From Pantoea sp. Ap-967 (GTDB taxonomy: Bacteria > Pseudomonadota > Gammaproteobacteria > Pseudomonadales > Pseudomonadaceae), in contig NZ_VWXK01000008.1 in assembly GCF_011752565.1 (NCBI RefSeq), forward strand, positions 124,001 through 188,000: 64,000 nt of DNA, given 5' to 3'. Under the pieces are notes generated by a model. That model worked only from the letters and a program-made list of their open reading frames with translations. It was not told where the DNA came from and did not search any database. Below, one piece after another: positions 26,091-34,231 of this stretch. The position numbers and the translations under genes were made by a program. Numbering within the stretch: position 1 is the first letter of the stretch; every line of letters begins with the position of its first letter.

Positions 26091-26966
26091 TCAAAGGCTG
26101 GCACGCCCCGCCAACCAATCCAGCAACTCCACCAGCCCCGGCGGCTGAGCACGGCCCTGGCTCACCAGGTAATACCCCTTGCCCGTGCGCACCTTCAGCG
26201 CAAACGGCATGCACAACCGCCCCCCGCGCAGGTCATCGCCGATCAGCGCCCAGTCGCCGATCGCCACCCCTGTGCCTTGGGAAGCCATGGCCATCGCCAT
26301 GTCCAATGTCTCGAAATGCTGCCTTGGCCCCTGCAGCGGCAACGACACGCCACACGCCTGCAACCACAGCCGCCAGTCCTGCTCGTCCCGTGATGGGTGC
26401 AACACCATGTGCCGGGCCAGGTCCTGAACCTCGCGCAGGGGCACTGGCCCATCGAGCAACGAAGGGGCACACACTGGCGTCAGTTGCTCGTCGAACAGCT
26501 TGCGCACCTGCAACCCAGGGGCTGGCGCTTCGCCGTAGACCACGGCGGCATCGAAGCCTTCCCGGCGCAAATCCACACCATGCTGCACCGTGGTGGTCAG
26601 TTCCACCGGCACGTCCGGGCGCAGCGCCTGCCACTCCATCAGCCGTGGTAACAACCAGCGCATCACGCACGTTGGCGCCTTGAGCTGCAAGGTGGCGCTG
26701 TGCCCGCCCACTTCCCGAACCCCTTGCTCGATCAGGCCGAACACCTGCTGCACCCGTGGCAGCCAGTCCTGGCCTTCGCGGGTCAGGCTCAGGCCACGGG
26801 CCTGGCGCACGAACAAGGCATAGCCCAGATGCGCTTCGAGCCCGGCAATCTGCCGGCTCACGGCGCCTTGGGTGATATGCAGCTGCTGTGCGGCGCGGGT
26901 GAAGTTGCAGTGCTGGGCGGTGACTAGAAAGGTGTGCAGGGCGGGCAGGGGCGGGAGGCGTTTCAT
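26091..26966 (-). CDS. LysR-family regulator (GcvA-like), divergent from a ThDP enzyme
   Basis: LysR-type regulator of 291 residues of the GcvA/TrpI branch, with MKRLPPLPALHTFLVTAQHC and NFTRAAQQLHITQGAVSRQI as HTH. The effector domain includes LKAPTCVMRWLLPRLMEWQ and VELTTTVQHGVDLRREGFDAA. Divergent from the ThDP-enzyme gene at 27082 with 115 bases between; an AGCCATG-N9-CATGGCT repeat (26975-26997) is a good T-N11-A-type site. Likely activator of that enzyme gene. Confidence 0.9.
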   Translation of the reverse strand: MKRLPPLPALHTFLVTAQHCNFTRAAQQLHITQGAVSRQIAGLEAHLGYALFVRQARGLSLTREGQDWLPRVQQVFGLIEQGVREVGGHSATLQLKAPTCVMRWLLPRLMEWQALRPDVPVELTTTVQHGVDLRREGFDAAVVYGEAPAPGLQVRKLFDEQLTPVCAPSLLDGPVPLREVQDLARHMVLHPSRDEQDWRLWLQACGVSLPLQGPRQHFETLDMAMAMASQGTGVAIGDWALIGDDLRGGRLCMPFALKVRTGKGYYLVSQGRAQPPGLVELLDWLAGRASL

Positions 26967-26974
26967 TGCAAATC

Positions 26975-26997
26975 AGCCATGATCCTGGGACATGGCT
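26975..26997. promoter_or_regulatory. Candidate LysR binding site
   Basis: AGCCATG-ATCCTGGGA-CATGGCT: 7-bp arms, 9-base spacer, in the divergent LysR/ThDP-enzyme promoter region, 9 bases from the LysR start. The operator of the adjacent LysR protein is the simplest reading. Confidence 0.55.
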
Positions 26998-27081
26998 AGT
27001 ATGTGTTTTTTTGCCTTGTGGCGGTAGCGCTGCGTTGGGTCCAATGGCTGCAGATTCCAACAAGATCCAAGGTGAAACCCG

Positions 27082-28719
27082 ATGGCAACCTGCGGCGAAG
27101 TGCTGGTCAAACTCCTTGAAGGCTATGGCGTGGACCATGTCTTCGGCATTCCCGGTGTACATACCGTGGAGCTCTACCGTGGCCTGGCGGGCTCGTCGAT
27201 TCGCCATGTCACGCCACGCCACGAGCAGGGCGCCGGGTTCATGGCCGATGGCTATGCACGCACCCGTGGCAAGCCAGGTGTGTGCTTCATCATCACTGGC
27301 CCCGGCATGACCAACATCACCACCGCCATGGGCCAGGCCTACGCCGACTCGATTCCGATGCTGGTGATTTCCAGCGTGCAATCGCGCAGCCAGTTGGGCG
27401 GTGGCCGTGGCAAGTTGCATGAACTGCCCAACCAGGCTGCACTGGTGGCTGGCGTTGCGGCGTTCTCGCACACGCTGATGAGTCCCGACGACCTGCCACA
27501 GTTGCTGGCCCGGGCCTTTGCCGTGTTCGACGGTGCCCGGCCACGCCCGGTGCATATCGAAATTCCGCTGGATGTGCTGGTGGAACCGGCCGACCACCTG
27601 CTGCCGGGCCGCCCGGTACGCAGCTGCCGCGCAGGGGCTGCGCCGCAGGCGGTGGCGGCGATGGCCGAGCGCCTGGCCAAGGCCCGTCGGCCGTTGATTC
27701 TGGCCGGGGGCGGGGCGCTGGAAGCCGGTGCGGCCTTGGCCCGCCTGGCCGAGCACCTGCAGGCGCCGGTGGCGCTGACCATCAATGCCAAGGGCCTGTT
27801 ACCGGCCAGCCACCCGCTGCAGATCGGCTCCACCCAGTCGCTGGTCGCCACCCGCGCCCTGGTGGCCGAGGCGGATGTGGTGCTGGCGATTGGCACCGAG
27901 TTGGCCGAAACCGATTACGACGTCACCTTCAAGGGTGGTTTCGAGATTCCCGGCTGCCTGCTGCGCATTGATATCGACCCGGACCAGACCGTGCGCAACT
28001 ACCTGCCGGAACTGGCCCTGGTGGCGGATGCGCAGCTTGCCGCACAGGCCCTGGTCGAGGCCCTGGGCGCGCTGGCGCCGCCCACCCGCGATGCCAGCTG
28101 GGGCGTGGTGCGCGCCCAGCGCCTGCGTGCGTCGCTGGCCGCTGACTGGGACCAGCCGACCCTGAGCCAGACCCGGCTGCTGACCGGCATTTTGCAGCGC
28201 CTGCCCAATGCCGTGCTGGTGGGCGATTCGACCCAACCGGTGTACACCGGCAACCTGACCCTGGACATGCAGCAGCCACGCCGCTGGTTCAACGCCTCGA
28301 CCGGTTACGGCACCCTGGGCTACGCGCTGCCGGCAGCGATGGGCGCCTGGCTTGGCAGTGCCGAGCGGGCGGACGAGCGCGTGCCGGCGGTGTGCCTGAT
28401 CGGTGATGGTGGGCTGCAGTTCACCCTGCCGGAGCTGGCCAGTGCGGTGGAGGCACAGGTGCCGCTGATCGTGCTGCTGTGGAATAACCAGGGGTATGAG
28501 GAGATCAAGAAATACATGGTCAACCGGGCCATCGAGCCGGTGGGGGTGGATATCCATACCCCGGATTTCATCGGGGTGGCGCGGGCATTGGGGGCTGAGG
28601 CCGAGCAGGTTGGCGATGTGGCGCAGTTGCAGGCGGCGCTGGGCCGGGCGGTGGAGCGTACGGGGCCGACCTTGATTCAGGTGGACCAGAATCAGTGGCA
28701 GGCTTCGGTGCCGGGTTGA
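27082..28719 (+). CDS. ThDP-dependent enzyme (AruI / acetolactate synthase-like)
   Basis: Thiamin-diphosphate enzyme of 545 residues. The N-terminal domain has GVDHVFGIPGVHTVELYRG and TPRHEQGAGFMADGYA, where Glu48 is the cofactor-activating Glu; the C-terminal domain has the Mg/ThDP motif GDGG...WNNQGY (about 440-470). It best matches 5-guanidino-2-oxopentanoate decarboxylase (AruI of the arginine transaminase pathway) by its N-terminal block, with acetolactate synthase next. No small subunit gene or arginine genes are nearby, so the substrate is not settled. Divergent from a LysR gene. Confidence 0.82.
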   Translation: MATCGEVLVKLLEGYGVDHVFGIPGVHTVELYRGLAGSSIRHVTPRHEQGAGFMADGYARTRGKPGVCFIITGPGMTNITTAMGQAYADSIPMLVISSVQSRSQLGGGRGKLHELPNQAALVAGVAAFSHTLMSPDDLPQLLARAFAVFDGARPRPVHIEIPLDVLVEPADHLLPGRPVRSCRAGAAPQAVAAMAERLAKARRPLILAGGGALEAGAALARLAEHLQAPVALTINAKGLLPASHPLQIGSTQSLVATRALVAEADVVLAIGTELAETDYDVTFKGGFEIPGCLLRIDIDPDQTVRNYLPELALVADAQLAAQALVEALGALAPPTRDASWGVVRAQRLRASLAADWDQPTLSQTRLLTGILQRLPNAVLVGDSTQPVYTGNLTLDMQQPRRWFNASTGYGTLGYALPAAMGAWLGSAERADERVPAVCLIGDGGLQFTLPELASAVEAQVPLIVLLWNNQGYEEIKKYMVNRAIEPVGVDIHTPDFIGVARALGAEAEQVGDVAQLQAALGRAVERTGPTLIQVDQNQWQASVPG

Positions 28720-28727
28720 AATCGAGC

Positions 28728-28810
28728 GCCGCGCGCGGCGCATCGCGAGCTTTGCTCGCTCCTACCAGGCAGGCGCAGGGCCTGTAGGAGCGAGCGTAGC
28801 TCGCGATGGG
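28728..28810. repeat. REPIN between convergent genes
   Basis: GCGCATCGCGAGCTTTGCTC...GAGCGAGCGTAGCTCGCGAT: inverted REP pair between the ThDP enzyme and AraC gene ends, 13 bases before the AraC stop. Confidence 0.9.
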
Positions 28811-28822
28811 GGCGCAAAGAAA

Positions 28823-29743
28823 TCAGCCGGCACTGGCCCGTAACCGTGCCACGTCGCGCAGCGGTGGCGCGCCGTACAGCCGGCTGTATTCGCGGCTGAA
28901 CTGCGACGGGCTTTCATACCCCACCCGATACCCTGCCACCGCCGCCTCCAGCCCGTCGTTGAGCATCAGCCGCCGCGCTTCCTGCAGGCGCAGCTGCTTC
29001 TGGTACTGCAACGGGCTCATCGATGTCACGGCCTTGAACCGGTGGTGCAGGGTCGAGGTGCTGAGGTTAACCTCCCGGGCCAGGTCCTCGATGCGCAGCG
29101 GCTGCTGGAAGTTCTGGTTGAGCCAGGTGATGGCCTGGCACACCCGGTGGGTCTGGCTGTTGGCCAGGGCTATTTCATACAGGCGGTAACCCTGCGGCCC
29201 ACGCAGCAGGCGGTAGAGGATTTCCCGGCGAATCAACGGCGCAAGCATGGCGATGTCGCGCGGGTTGTCCAGCAGGCGCACCAGGCGCAGCAGGGCATCG
29301 AGCAACTGCGGGTCGCTGCGCTCCACATACAGGCCACGCCCGGAAGGCAGGTTGGGCACCAGCATCGGCCCGCTCTCGGCAATCAGCTGGCTGACCTCGG
29401 CCGGGTCCAGGTCCATGCGGATACCCAGGCTCGGGTTTTCGGGGCTGGCATCGAGCTTGACCTTGCTCAGGGGCAAGGTCACCGACACCACCATGTAATG
29501 CAGCGGGTCGTAGGCGTATTGCTCGTCGCCCAGGAACAGGCTCTTGCTGCCCTGGGCCAGGATGCACAGGGCCGGTTGCGCGAACGTCGGCACCGAGCGC
29601 ACGTTCGCGGTATAGCGCACCAGAAACAGGCCGTCGACGGCCGAACACGGGCCGTGGGGGTCGCCGGCATGCCGGCGGATCAGTTCGGCCAGCTCTTGGC
29701 GCTGCAGTTCCAGGGTCGGGTCGATGGGCGGGGCGATGGTCAT
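28823..29743 (-). CDS. AraC-family transcriptional regulator
   Basis: AraC/XylS-family regulator of 306 residues starting MTIAPPIDPTLELQRQELAE at 29743, after AGGAAAG. The N-terminal AraC_N cupin-like sensor domain (about 20-170, with VDGLFLVRYTANVRSVPTFA and GDEQYAYDPLHYMVVSVTLP) is followed by a double-HTH C-terminus with ITWLNQNFQQPLRIEDLAR and GYESPSQFSREYSRLYGAPP. It is divergent from the ABM-domain gene across a 200-base region containing a 44-bp perfect palindrome. Confidence 0.9.
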   Translation of the reverse strand: MTIAPPIDPTLELQRQELAELIRRHAGDPHGPCSAVDGLFLVRYTANVRSVPTFAQPALCILAQGSKSLFLGDEQYAYDPLHYMVVSVTLPLSKVKLDASPENPSLGIRMDLDPAEVSQLIAESGPMLVPNLPSGRGLYVERSDPQLLDALLRLVRLLDNPRDIAMLAPLIRREILYRLLRGPQGYRLYEIALANSQTHRVCQAITWLNQNFQQPLRIEDLAREVNLSTSTLHHRFKAVTSMSPLQYQKQLRLQEARRLMLNDGLEAAVAGYRVGYESPSQFSREYSRLYGAPPLRDVARLRASAG

Positions 29744-29810
29744 GATGGCTTTCCTCCAGGCCTGCCCAGCATAGGTTTGGGCAATGACGGGCGCTAGTCG
29801 AAAGCTGCAC

Positions 29811-29854
29811 GCCGATTGCCTGATCCTGCCGCGCGGCAGGATCAGGCAATCGGC
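29811..29854. repeat. 44-bp perfect palindrome in a divergent promoter region
   Basis: Two 22-base arms, GCCGATTGCCTGATCCTGCC-GC and its exact complement, with no spacer. It lies between the AraC gene (starts 29743) and the ABM gene (starts 29944). It is not one of the window's REP subtypes. It could be an operator, a cruciform or a transcript-blocking hairpin. Confidence 0.85.
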
Positions 29855-29943
29855 AAGCAGTAATGGCCTAACGCGCCGCGCGCGCCTGGCCCTAACCTTG
29901 GCAGCCTGGTCTATCCGCTTGCCTGCTTCAAGGAGATTGTGCA

Positions 29944-30237
29944 ATGACCCTGAAACAACCGGTCACCCACTTGGCTTTCATCCGTGCCAGCAGCGGCCGT
30001 TCGGCAGAGCTTGGTGCACGCCTGCGCGATTTGCTGGAGCCTTCCCTGAGCACCCCCGGCTGCCTGAGTTTCACGGTGCAGCGTTCCCAGGCCGACGCCG
30101 ACCTGTGGCTGCTCAGCGGCAGCTGGCAAGACCAACAGGCGATGCGTGGCTACTTTGCCTCACCTACCCTTGAGGTGTTCGGTGAGCTGGTGCAGGCGCA
30201 GGTCGTCAGCAGCCTCGACCTGCATACCTTCGACTGA
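29944..30237 (+). CDS. ABM-domain (antibiotic biosynthesis monooxygenase-type) protein
   Basis: 97-residue single-domain protein of the ABM/YgiN type (MTLKQPVTHLAFIRASSGRS...), usually a dimeric ferredoxin-like-fold protein acting on quinones or other aromatic compounds. Conserved features are LRDLLEPSLSTPGCLSFTVQ and the aromatic WLLSGSWQDQQAMRGYFASP. AAGGAGA lies nine bases before the start. Divergent from an AraC gene, its probable regulator. Substrate unknown. Confidence 0.82.
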   Translation: MTLKQPVTHLAFIRASSGRSAELGARLRDLLEPSLSTPGCLSFTVQRSQADADLWLLSGSWQDQQAMRGYFASPTLEVFGELVQAQVVSSLDLHTFD

Positions 30238-30283
30238 AACACGGTTAGAATGCCGCCCCTCGATCAACCTGGCGGATGGCAAC

Positions 30284-30517
30284 ATGGCACGCAGAGAATT
30301 CCCGCAGTACGAAGCCGTTTCGGCGATGGTCCCGGTAGAAGGCGGTGGCTACAACGCCGCCATCGCGGTCAAGGGCCTGGGCAGCGGCGGCGCCCCGCGT
30401 TTTCACAAGGTGCTCGACGGCGAGGTGTTCAAGAGCGCCATGGCGGCCGACGAGGCCGCCTGCGCCGAACTTTCGCGCCTGCAGGGCGTAGGCGAGGAAG
30501 GCGAACTGCTGTGGTGA
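30284..30517 (+). CDS. Small conserved protein, 77 aa
   Basis: 77-residue protein MARREFPQYEAVSAMVPVEG..., no membrane segment or signal. It starts at 30284; no strong Shine-Dalgarno is visible (GGCGGATGGC upstream). Its stop abuts the stop of the convergent flavin reductase-like gene (30515-30517 versus 30518-30520), with no spacer. No family recognised by eye; the composition is typical of the genome. Confidence 0.6.
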   Translation: MARREFPQYEAVSAMVPVEGGGYNAAIAVKGLGSGGAPRFHKVLDGEVFKSAMAADEAACAELSRLQGVGEEGELLW

Positions 30518-31123
30518 TCAGGACTGCGGGCGCAGCATCTTGAACAGGTTGCCCAGCTCGAAGTAATCGGCCGGGCCGCCGCCGCGCAGGATCGGCTGGG
30601 CGGCGGCGGTGTCGTAGATACCGTCCTTGAGCAGGTGCTCGGCAATGTGCACCGCCACCACTTCCCCGAGAATCAGCCAGCTGGGCACCAGCGCCTGGTC
30701 TGCGCGCTTGAGCTGGACGATCTGGCTCACCTTGCACTCGAAGGCCACCGGCGTTTCGCCCACCCTTGGCACCTTGACGATGCTCGATGGAACCGCACTG
30801 AGCCCGCTCAGTTCGAACTCGTTCACGTCCGCGGCAACGGCGGCGCAGCTTTGGTTCATCTGCTCGGCCAGCGGGCGGGTGGCCAGGTTCCAGACGAACT
30901 CGCCGGTCTGCTCGATGTTGTTCAGGCTGTCTTTACGCCCGACGCTGCAGAAACCGATGATCGGCGGAATGTAGTTGAAGGCGTTGAAGAAGCTGTAGGG
31001 CGCCAGGTTCAACTGGCCGTCTGCGCTCTGGGAAGAAATCCAGCCGATGGGGCGCGGGCCGACGATGGCATTGAAGGGGTCGTGGGGCAGGCCGTGGCCT
31101 TTGGCGGGTTCGTAGTAGTACAT
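30518..31123 (-). CDS. Flavin reductase-like domain protein
   Basis: 201-residue FMN-binding split-barrel protein (MYYYEPAKGHGLPHDPFNAI...). The N-terminal VGPRPIGWISSQSADGQLNL and the FNAFNYIPPIIGF region are typical of flavin reductase/DIM6-type proteins that bind FMN; C-terminal GGGPADYFELGNLF is also common to the family. Conserved as an unassigned flavoprotein of pseudomonads. Tail-to-tail with the 77-aa gene. Confidence 0.85.
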   Translation of the reverse strand: MYYYEPAKGHGLPHDPFNAIVGPRPIGWISSQSADGQLNLAPYSFFNAFNYIPPIIGFCSVGRKDSLNNIEQTGEFVWNLATRPLAEQMNQSCAAVAADVNEFELSGLSAVPSSIVKVPRVGETPVAFECKVSQIVQLKRADQALVPSWLILGEVVAVHIAEHLLKDGIYDTAAAQPILRGGGPADYFELGNLFKMLRPQS

Positions 31124-31224
31124 CTGCCTGGCTCTTGGAAACGAAGTGCCTAGTGTGCCAAGCCTTTGCCCGCGTGGAAATGATCAAGCCCGGCCTAGGC
31201 CGGGCTGGGTGCACGCATCAGCGC

Positions 31225-31512
31225 TTAGCTGATGCGGTGGGCGTTGGTGCGGTCGAAGCCATCTTCAGCGAAACGTTGCGCGCCGGTGCGGTCGAAGCCG
31301 TCTTCAGCGAAGCGTTGGGCGCCAGTGCGGTCGTAGCCGTCTTCAGCGAAGCGTTGGGCGCCGGTATGGTCGAAACCGTCTTCGGCATAGCCGGCCGCTT
31401 GGTTCTGGGTAGTGGTGAAGCAATGGGCGTGGGTGCGGTCGAAGCCATCTTCGGCGAAGGCGCCAGCGGCGAACATCGAGAGGGCCAGGGTCAGGATCAG
31501 TTTGCTTTTCAT
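31225..31512 (-). CDS. Small secreted repeat protein (AEDGFDRTGAQRF repeats)
   Basis: 95-residue exported protein with signal peptide MKSKLILTLALSMFAAGAFA and a mature part of about 75 residues made of 13-residue repeats AEDGFDRTGAQRF. At least four copies are clear (AEDGFDHTGAQRF, AEDGYDRTGAQRF, AEDGFDRTGAQRF, AEDGFDRTNAHRI), preceded by a diverged one. The encoding DNA is a tandem 39-base repeat. Acidic and His-containing; no known domain. GGAG precedes the ATG at 31512 at good spacing. Similar short repeat-type secreted proteins occur in pseudomonads with no firm function. Confidence 0.75.
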   Translation of the reverse strand: MKSKLILTLALSMFAAGAFAEDGFDRTHAHCFTTTQNQAAGYAEDGFDHTGAQRFAEDGYDRTGAQRFAEDGFDRTGAQRFAEDGFDRTNAHRIS

Positions 31513-31868
31513 GGTCGTTGCTCCGGTGGGTGCGAGAGGTTGTTCGTTGCTATGGGTTTCATCCTACTCCTATCAATTTGATTAAAAAGCGCAAAAAACA
31601 ACGCTTAAAAATCGAATTAATCGATATATAGATGCGCGCTACCCGCGGTCCCGGCCGTTGCCGTTACCGATGCATCACAGGCAGTGAACCCCGTGCGAGC
31701 ACAATGCTTCGCCAGCCATCGCAGCATGACGGTGGGGCATTAATCGGGCGTTAAGAGCGGAAAACTTCAGTTTGTAACAAGTTGTGAACGCTTTTTTCAT
31801 CTCTCGCCAACCGATTTTTCAGACGCCGCTCATCACCATCGCCGCACCCCATTCCGGAGCGGCAAACA
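31513..31868. other. Divergent promoter region
   Basis: About 355 bases between the repeat protein and the four-repeat membrane protein genes. It is markedly AT-rich around 31570-31635 (AAAAAGCGCAAAAAAC, ATTAATCGATATATAG), probably holding promoters for both genes. No gene or dyad singled out. Confidence 0.4.
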
Positions 31869-32621
31869 ATGAATAAACTTCCGCAAATCACCCTGGCCTT
31901 CTGGGTCATGAAGATCTGCGCCACCACCCTTGGCGAAACGGCCGGTGATCTGCTGTCGATGACCTTGAACGTGGGATACGCGGTCAGCTCGATGGTGCTG
32001 ATCAGCGTGTTCCTGCTGACCTTGCTCGGCCAACTGTTTTCCCGCCGCTACCACCCGATGCTGTACTGGCTGGTGATTCTTTCCACCAGCACCGCTGGCA
32101 CCACCATGTCCGACTTCATGGACCGCACCCTGGGCCTGGGCTACGCCTCGGGGTCGGCCATCCTGATCGGTATCCTGTTGCTGACCTTCCTGGTCTGGCG
32201 CCTGAGTGGCAACCCACTGGACGTCACCCGTATCAAGACCCGCAGCGGCGAGATCTTCTACTGGGTGGCGATCCTGTTCTCCAACACCCTGGGTACGGCG
32301 CTGGGCGACTACCTGGCCGATGACTCTGGCCTCGGTTTTGCCGGTGGCGCGCTGCTGATCGGCAGCACCATCGCCCTGGTGGTGCTGGCCCGTTACTGGA
32401 CACGCATCCCCGGCGTGGTGCTGTTCTGGGTGGCCTTCGTGCTCACCCGCCCATTCGGCGCCACCCTGGGAGACTTCCTGACCAAACCCCATGAAAAGGG
32501 TGGCCTGGACTTCGGCACGGTGGGCTCGTCGGCGGTACTGGGAGGGGTGTTGCTGGTGCTGGTGCTGATGGCCACCTGGTACCAGAAACGAGAACCGCGC
32601 GGGGCGCTGGAGATGTCCTGA
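31869..32621 (+). CDS. Polytopic membrane protein with four internal repeats (COG4705-like)
   Basis: 250-residue inner-membrane protein, about eight helices. It has four copies of a T-x-G-x-x-x-x-D signature followed by a hydrophobic helix: TTLGETAGDLLS (about residue 19), STAGTTMSDFMD (73), NTLGTALGDYLA (138) and RPFGATLGDFLT (193), spaced about 55-65 residues. The conserved Thr/Gly and Asp suggest a substrate-binding site made by repeats. Matches uncharacterised COG4705 proteins, some of which are reported in metal tolerance; function not assigned. Upstream of a bidirectional terminator. Confidence 0.75.
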   Translation: MNKLPQITLAFWVMKICATTLGETAGDLLSMTLNVGYAVSSMVLISVFLLTLLGQLFSRRYHPMLYWLVILSTSTAGTTMSDFMDRTLGLGYASGSAILIGILLLTFLVWRLSGNPLDVTRIKTRSGEIFYWVAILFSNTLGTALGDYLADDSGLGFAGGALLIGSTIALVVLARYWTRIPGVVLFWVAFVLTRPFGATLGDFLTKPHEKGGLDFGTVGSSAVLGGVLLVLVLMATWYQKREPRGALEMS

Positions 32622-32645
32622 GCCGGCGAGATGTTGCGGCAAATG

Positions 32646-32680
32646 AAAAGGGCGCCCCGTTGCTGGGGCGCCCTTTTTTC
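32646..32680. terminator. Bidirectional intrinsic terminator
   Basis: Stem GGGCGCCCC-GTTGCT-GGGGCGCCC flanked by AAAA on the left and TTTTTT on the right, between the convergent membrane-protein gene and kgtP. Serves both strands, with the stronger T-run on the plus strand. Confidence 0.92.
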
Positions 32681-32695
32681 GTCTGCGGCTCACAC

Positions 32696-34015
32696 TCAGT
32701 CAGTGGTGATCCGCGAATGCTGCTTGGTGTCCTTCATGGTGGCGTACACCAGCAACGAGCAGGCGATGCACGCCGTGACGTACCAGTAGAAGCCGCTTTC
32801 CATGCCCACGCTCTTGAACCACAGCGCCACGTACTCGGCAGTGCCGCCGAAGATCGACACGGTCAGCGCGTACGGCAGGCCCACGCCCAGGGCGCGAATT
32901 TCAGTGGGGAACAGCTCGGCCTTGACCACGGCGTTGATCGAGGTGTAACCGCTGACGATGATCAGCGCCGCCATGATCAGGAAGAACGCGCCCCACCAGG
33001 TCTGGATGGTGTGCAGGGTGCTGAGGATCGGCACGGTGAACAGGGTGCCGAGCACGCCGAAGGCGATCAGGATCGGGCGCCGGCCGATCTTGTCCGACAG
33101 GCCGCCAATCACCGGTTGCAGGCACATGAACAGGAACAAGGTGGCAGCCGAGATGGTGGTCGAGTCACTGATGCTCATGCCCACCGTGTTCACCAGGTAC
33201 TTCTGCATGTAGGTGGTGTAGGTGTAGAAGGCCAGGGTGCCGCCCATGGTCAGGCCGACCACGGTCATCAGTTCCTTGGGGTGGCGCAGCAGGGTGCGCA
33301 TCAGGCTTTCCTTGGCCTTTTCCTTCTTGGTGAACGAGGCGGTTTCTTCCATGCCGCGGCGCAGGTAGAGGGCAACCACCGCGCACAGCGCGCCGATCAC
33401 GAAGGGAACGCGCCAGCCCCAGGCATACAGCTGCTCGGTGGTCAGGGTTTGCTGCAGGATGATCAGCACGGCCAGGGCAATGAGCTGGCCGGAGATCAGG
33501 GTCACGTACTGGAAGCTGGAGAAGAAGCCGCGGCGTTCCTTGCTGGCCATCTCGCTGAGGTAGGTGGCCGAGGTGCCGTACTCGCCACCCACCGACAGGC
33601 CCTGCAACAGGCGGGCGATGACCAGCAGGATCGGTGCGGCGACGCCGATGGTTTCATAGCCTGGGGTCAGGGCGATCACCAGGGAGCCGGCGCACATCAG
33701 CAGCACCGACGCCATCAGCGCGGCCTTGCGGCCCTTGCGGTCGGCGTACAGGCCCATCAGCCAGCCACCGATCGGGCGCATCAGGAAGCCCACGGCGAAG
33801 ATCGCGGCGGTGTTGAGCAGTTGGGCGGTGGAGTCGCCGGCGGGGAAGAACGCCTTGGCGAAGTACAGCGAGAATGCGGCGTAGACGTACCAGTCGTACC
33901 ATTCGACCATGTTGCCGATGGAACCGCTGAAGATCGACTTGAGGCGGCTGGCGGTGGTTTTTTTAGCGGCGGGCGCGATGGCCGCCCCGGCTGGCAGGGA
34001 GGTGGCGTTATCCAT
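32696..34015 (-). CDS. kgtP: MFS 2-oxoglutarate/dicarboxylate permease (KgtP-like)
   Basis: Inner-membrane metabolite:H+ symporter of the MFS, 439 residues, 12 helices. Start MDNATSLPAGAAIAPAAKKT at 34015 after GAGAAGG; an upstream in-frame extension is not family-like. Motifs [60 protein letters not shown] and GGLSDKIGRRPILIAFGVL are typical of KgtP/PcaT. The leader has a sigma-54 promoter and upstream paired sites beside dctD, so DctBD control is inferred. The substrate could be 2-oxoglutarate or C4-dicarboxylates. Confidence 0.9.
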   Translation of the reverse strand: MDNATSLPAGAAIAPAAKKTTASRLKSIFSGSIGNMVEWYDWYVYAAFSLYFAKAFFPAGDSTAQLLNTAAIFAVGFLMRPIGGWLMGLYADRKGRKAALMASVLLMCAGSLVIALTPGYETIGVAAPILLVIARLLQGLSVGGEYGTSATYLSEMASKERRGFFSSFQYVTLISGQLIALAVLIILQQTLTTEQLYAWGWRVPFVIGALCAVVALYLRRGMEETASFTKKEKAKESLMRTLLRHPKELMTVVGLTMGGTLAFYTYTTYMQKYLVNTVGMSISDSTTISAATLFLFMCLQPVIGGLSDKIGRRPILIAFGVLGTLFTVPILSTLHTIQTWWGAFFLIMAALIIVSGYTSINAVVKAELFPTEIRALGVGLPYALTVSIFGGTAEYVALWFKSVGMESGFYWYVTACIACSLLVYATMKDTKQHSRITTD

Positions 34016-34031
34016 CAGGGATACCTTCTCG

Positions 34032-34039
34032 TTGTTTTT
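34032..34039 (-). promoter_or_regulatory. Candidate Crc/Hfq motif in the kgtP leader
   Basis: AAAAACAA on the minus strand fits AAnAAnAA, 17 bases before the kgtP start, between promoter and Shine-Dalgarno. Confidence 0.4.
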
Positions 34040-34074
34040 GTGGAGCGCGCCGAAGCGCAGCTTGCCAAGGCAAT

Positions 34075-34090
34075 TGCAGAAGGTGTGCCA
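34075..34090 (-). promoter_or_regulatory. Sigma-54 promoter of kgtP
   Basis: TGGCACACCTTCTGCA matches the sigma-54 consensus TGGCACN5TTGCA with one mismatch, with GG and GC separated by 10 bases. The transcript would start near 34064, giving a leader of about 50 bases. Confidence 0.85.
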
Positions 34091-34177
34091 AATGAGTGCG
34101 CAGCGATCCAAATGAGGGCGCCCCGCGCCGTTGGCAGGCAAGCCCGCCCCCACAGCGCCTAGCCCCGAGCCTCGCCC

Positions 34178-34222
34178 CTGTAGGAGCGACCAAAGGTCGC
34201 GATGGGCTGCAAAGCAGCCCCC
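34178..34222. repeat. Single REP element
   Basis: CCTGTAGGAGCGACCAAAGG-TCGCGATGGGC, a divergent REP variant with a GCTGCAAAGCAGC inner hairpin, between kgtP and dctD. A decayed REP (GCAGGCAAGCCCGCCCCCAC) is at about 34130-34155. Confidence 0.75.
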
Positions 34223-34231
34223 TACGCCCCC

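Noticed and set aside
27082..28719. Catabolic acetolactate synthase as a firm call
   Set aside because: The N-terminal block fits AruI-type decarboxylases better and no acetolactate pathway gene is adjacent.
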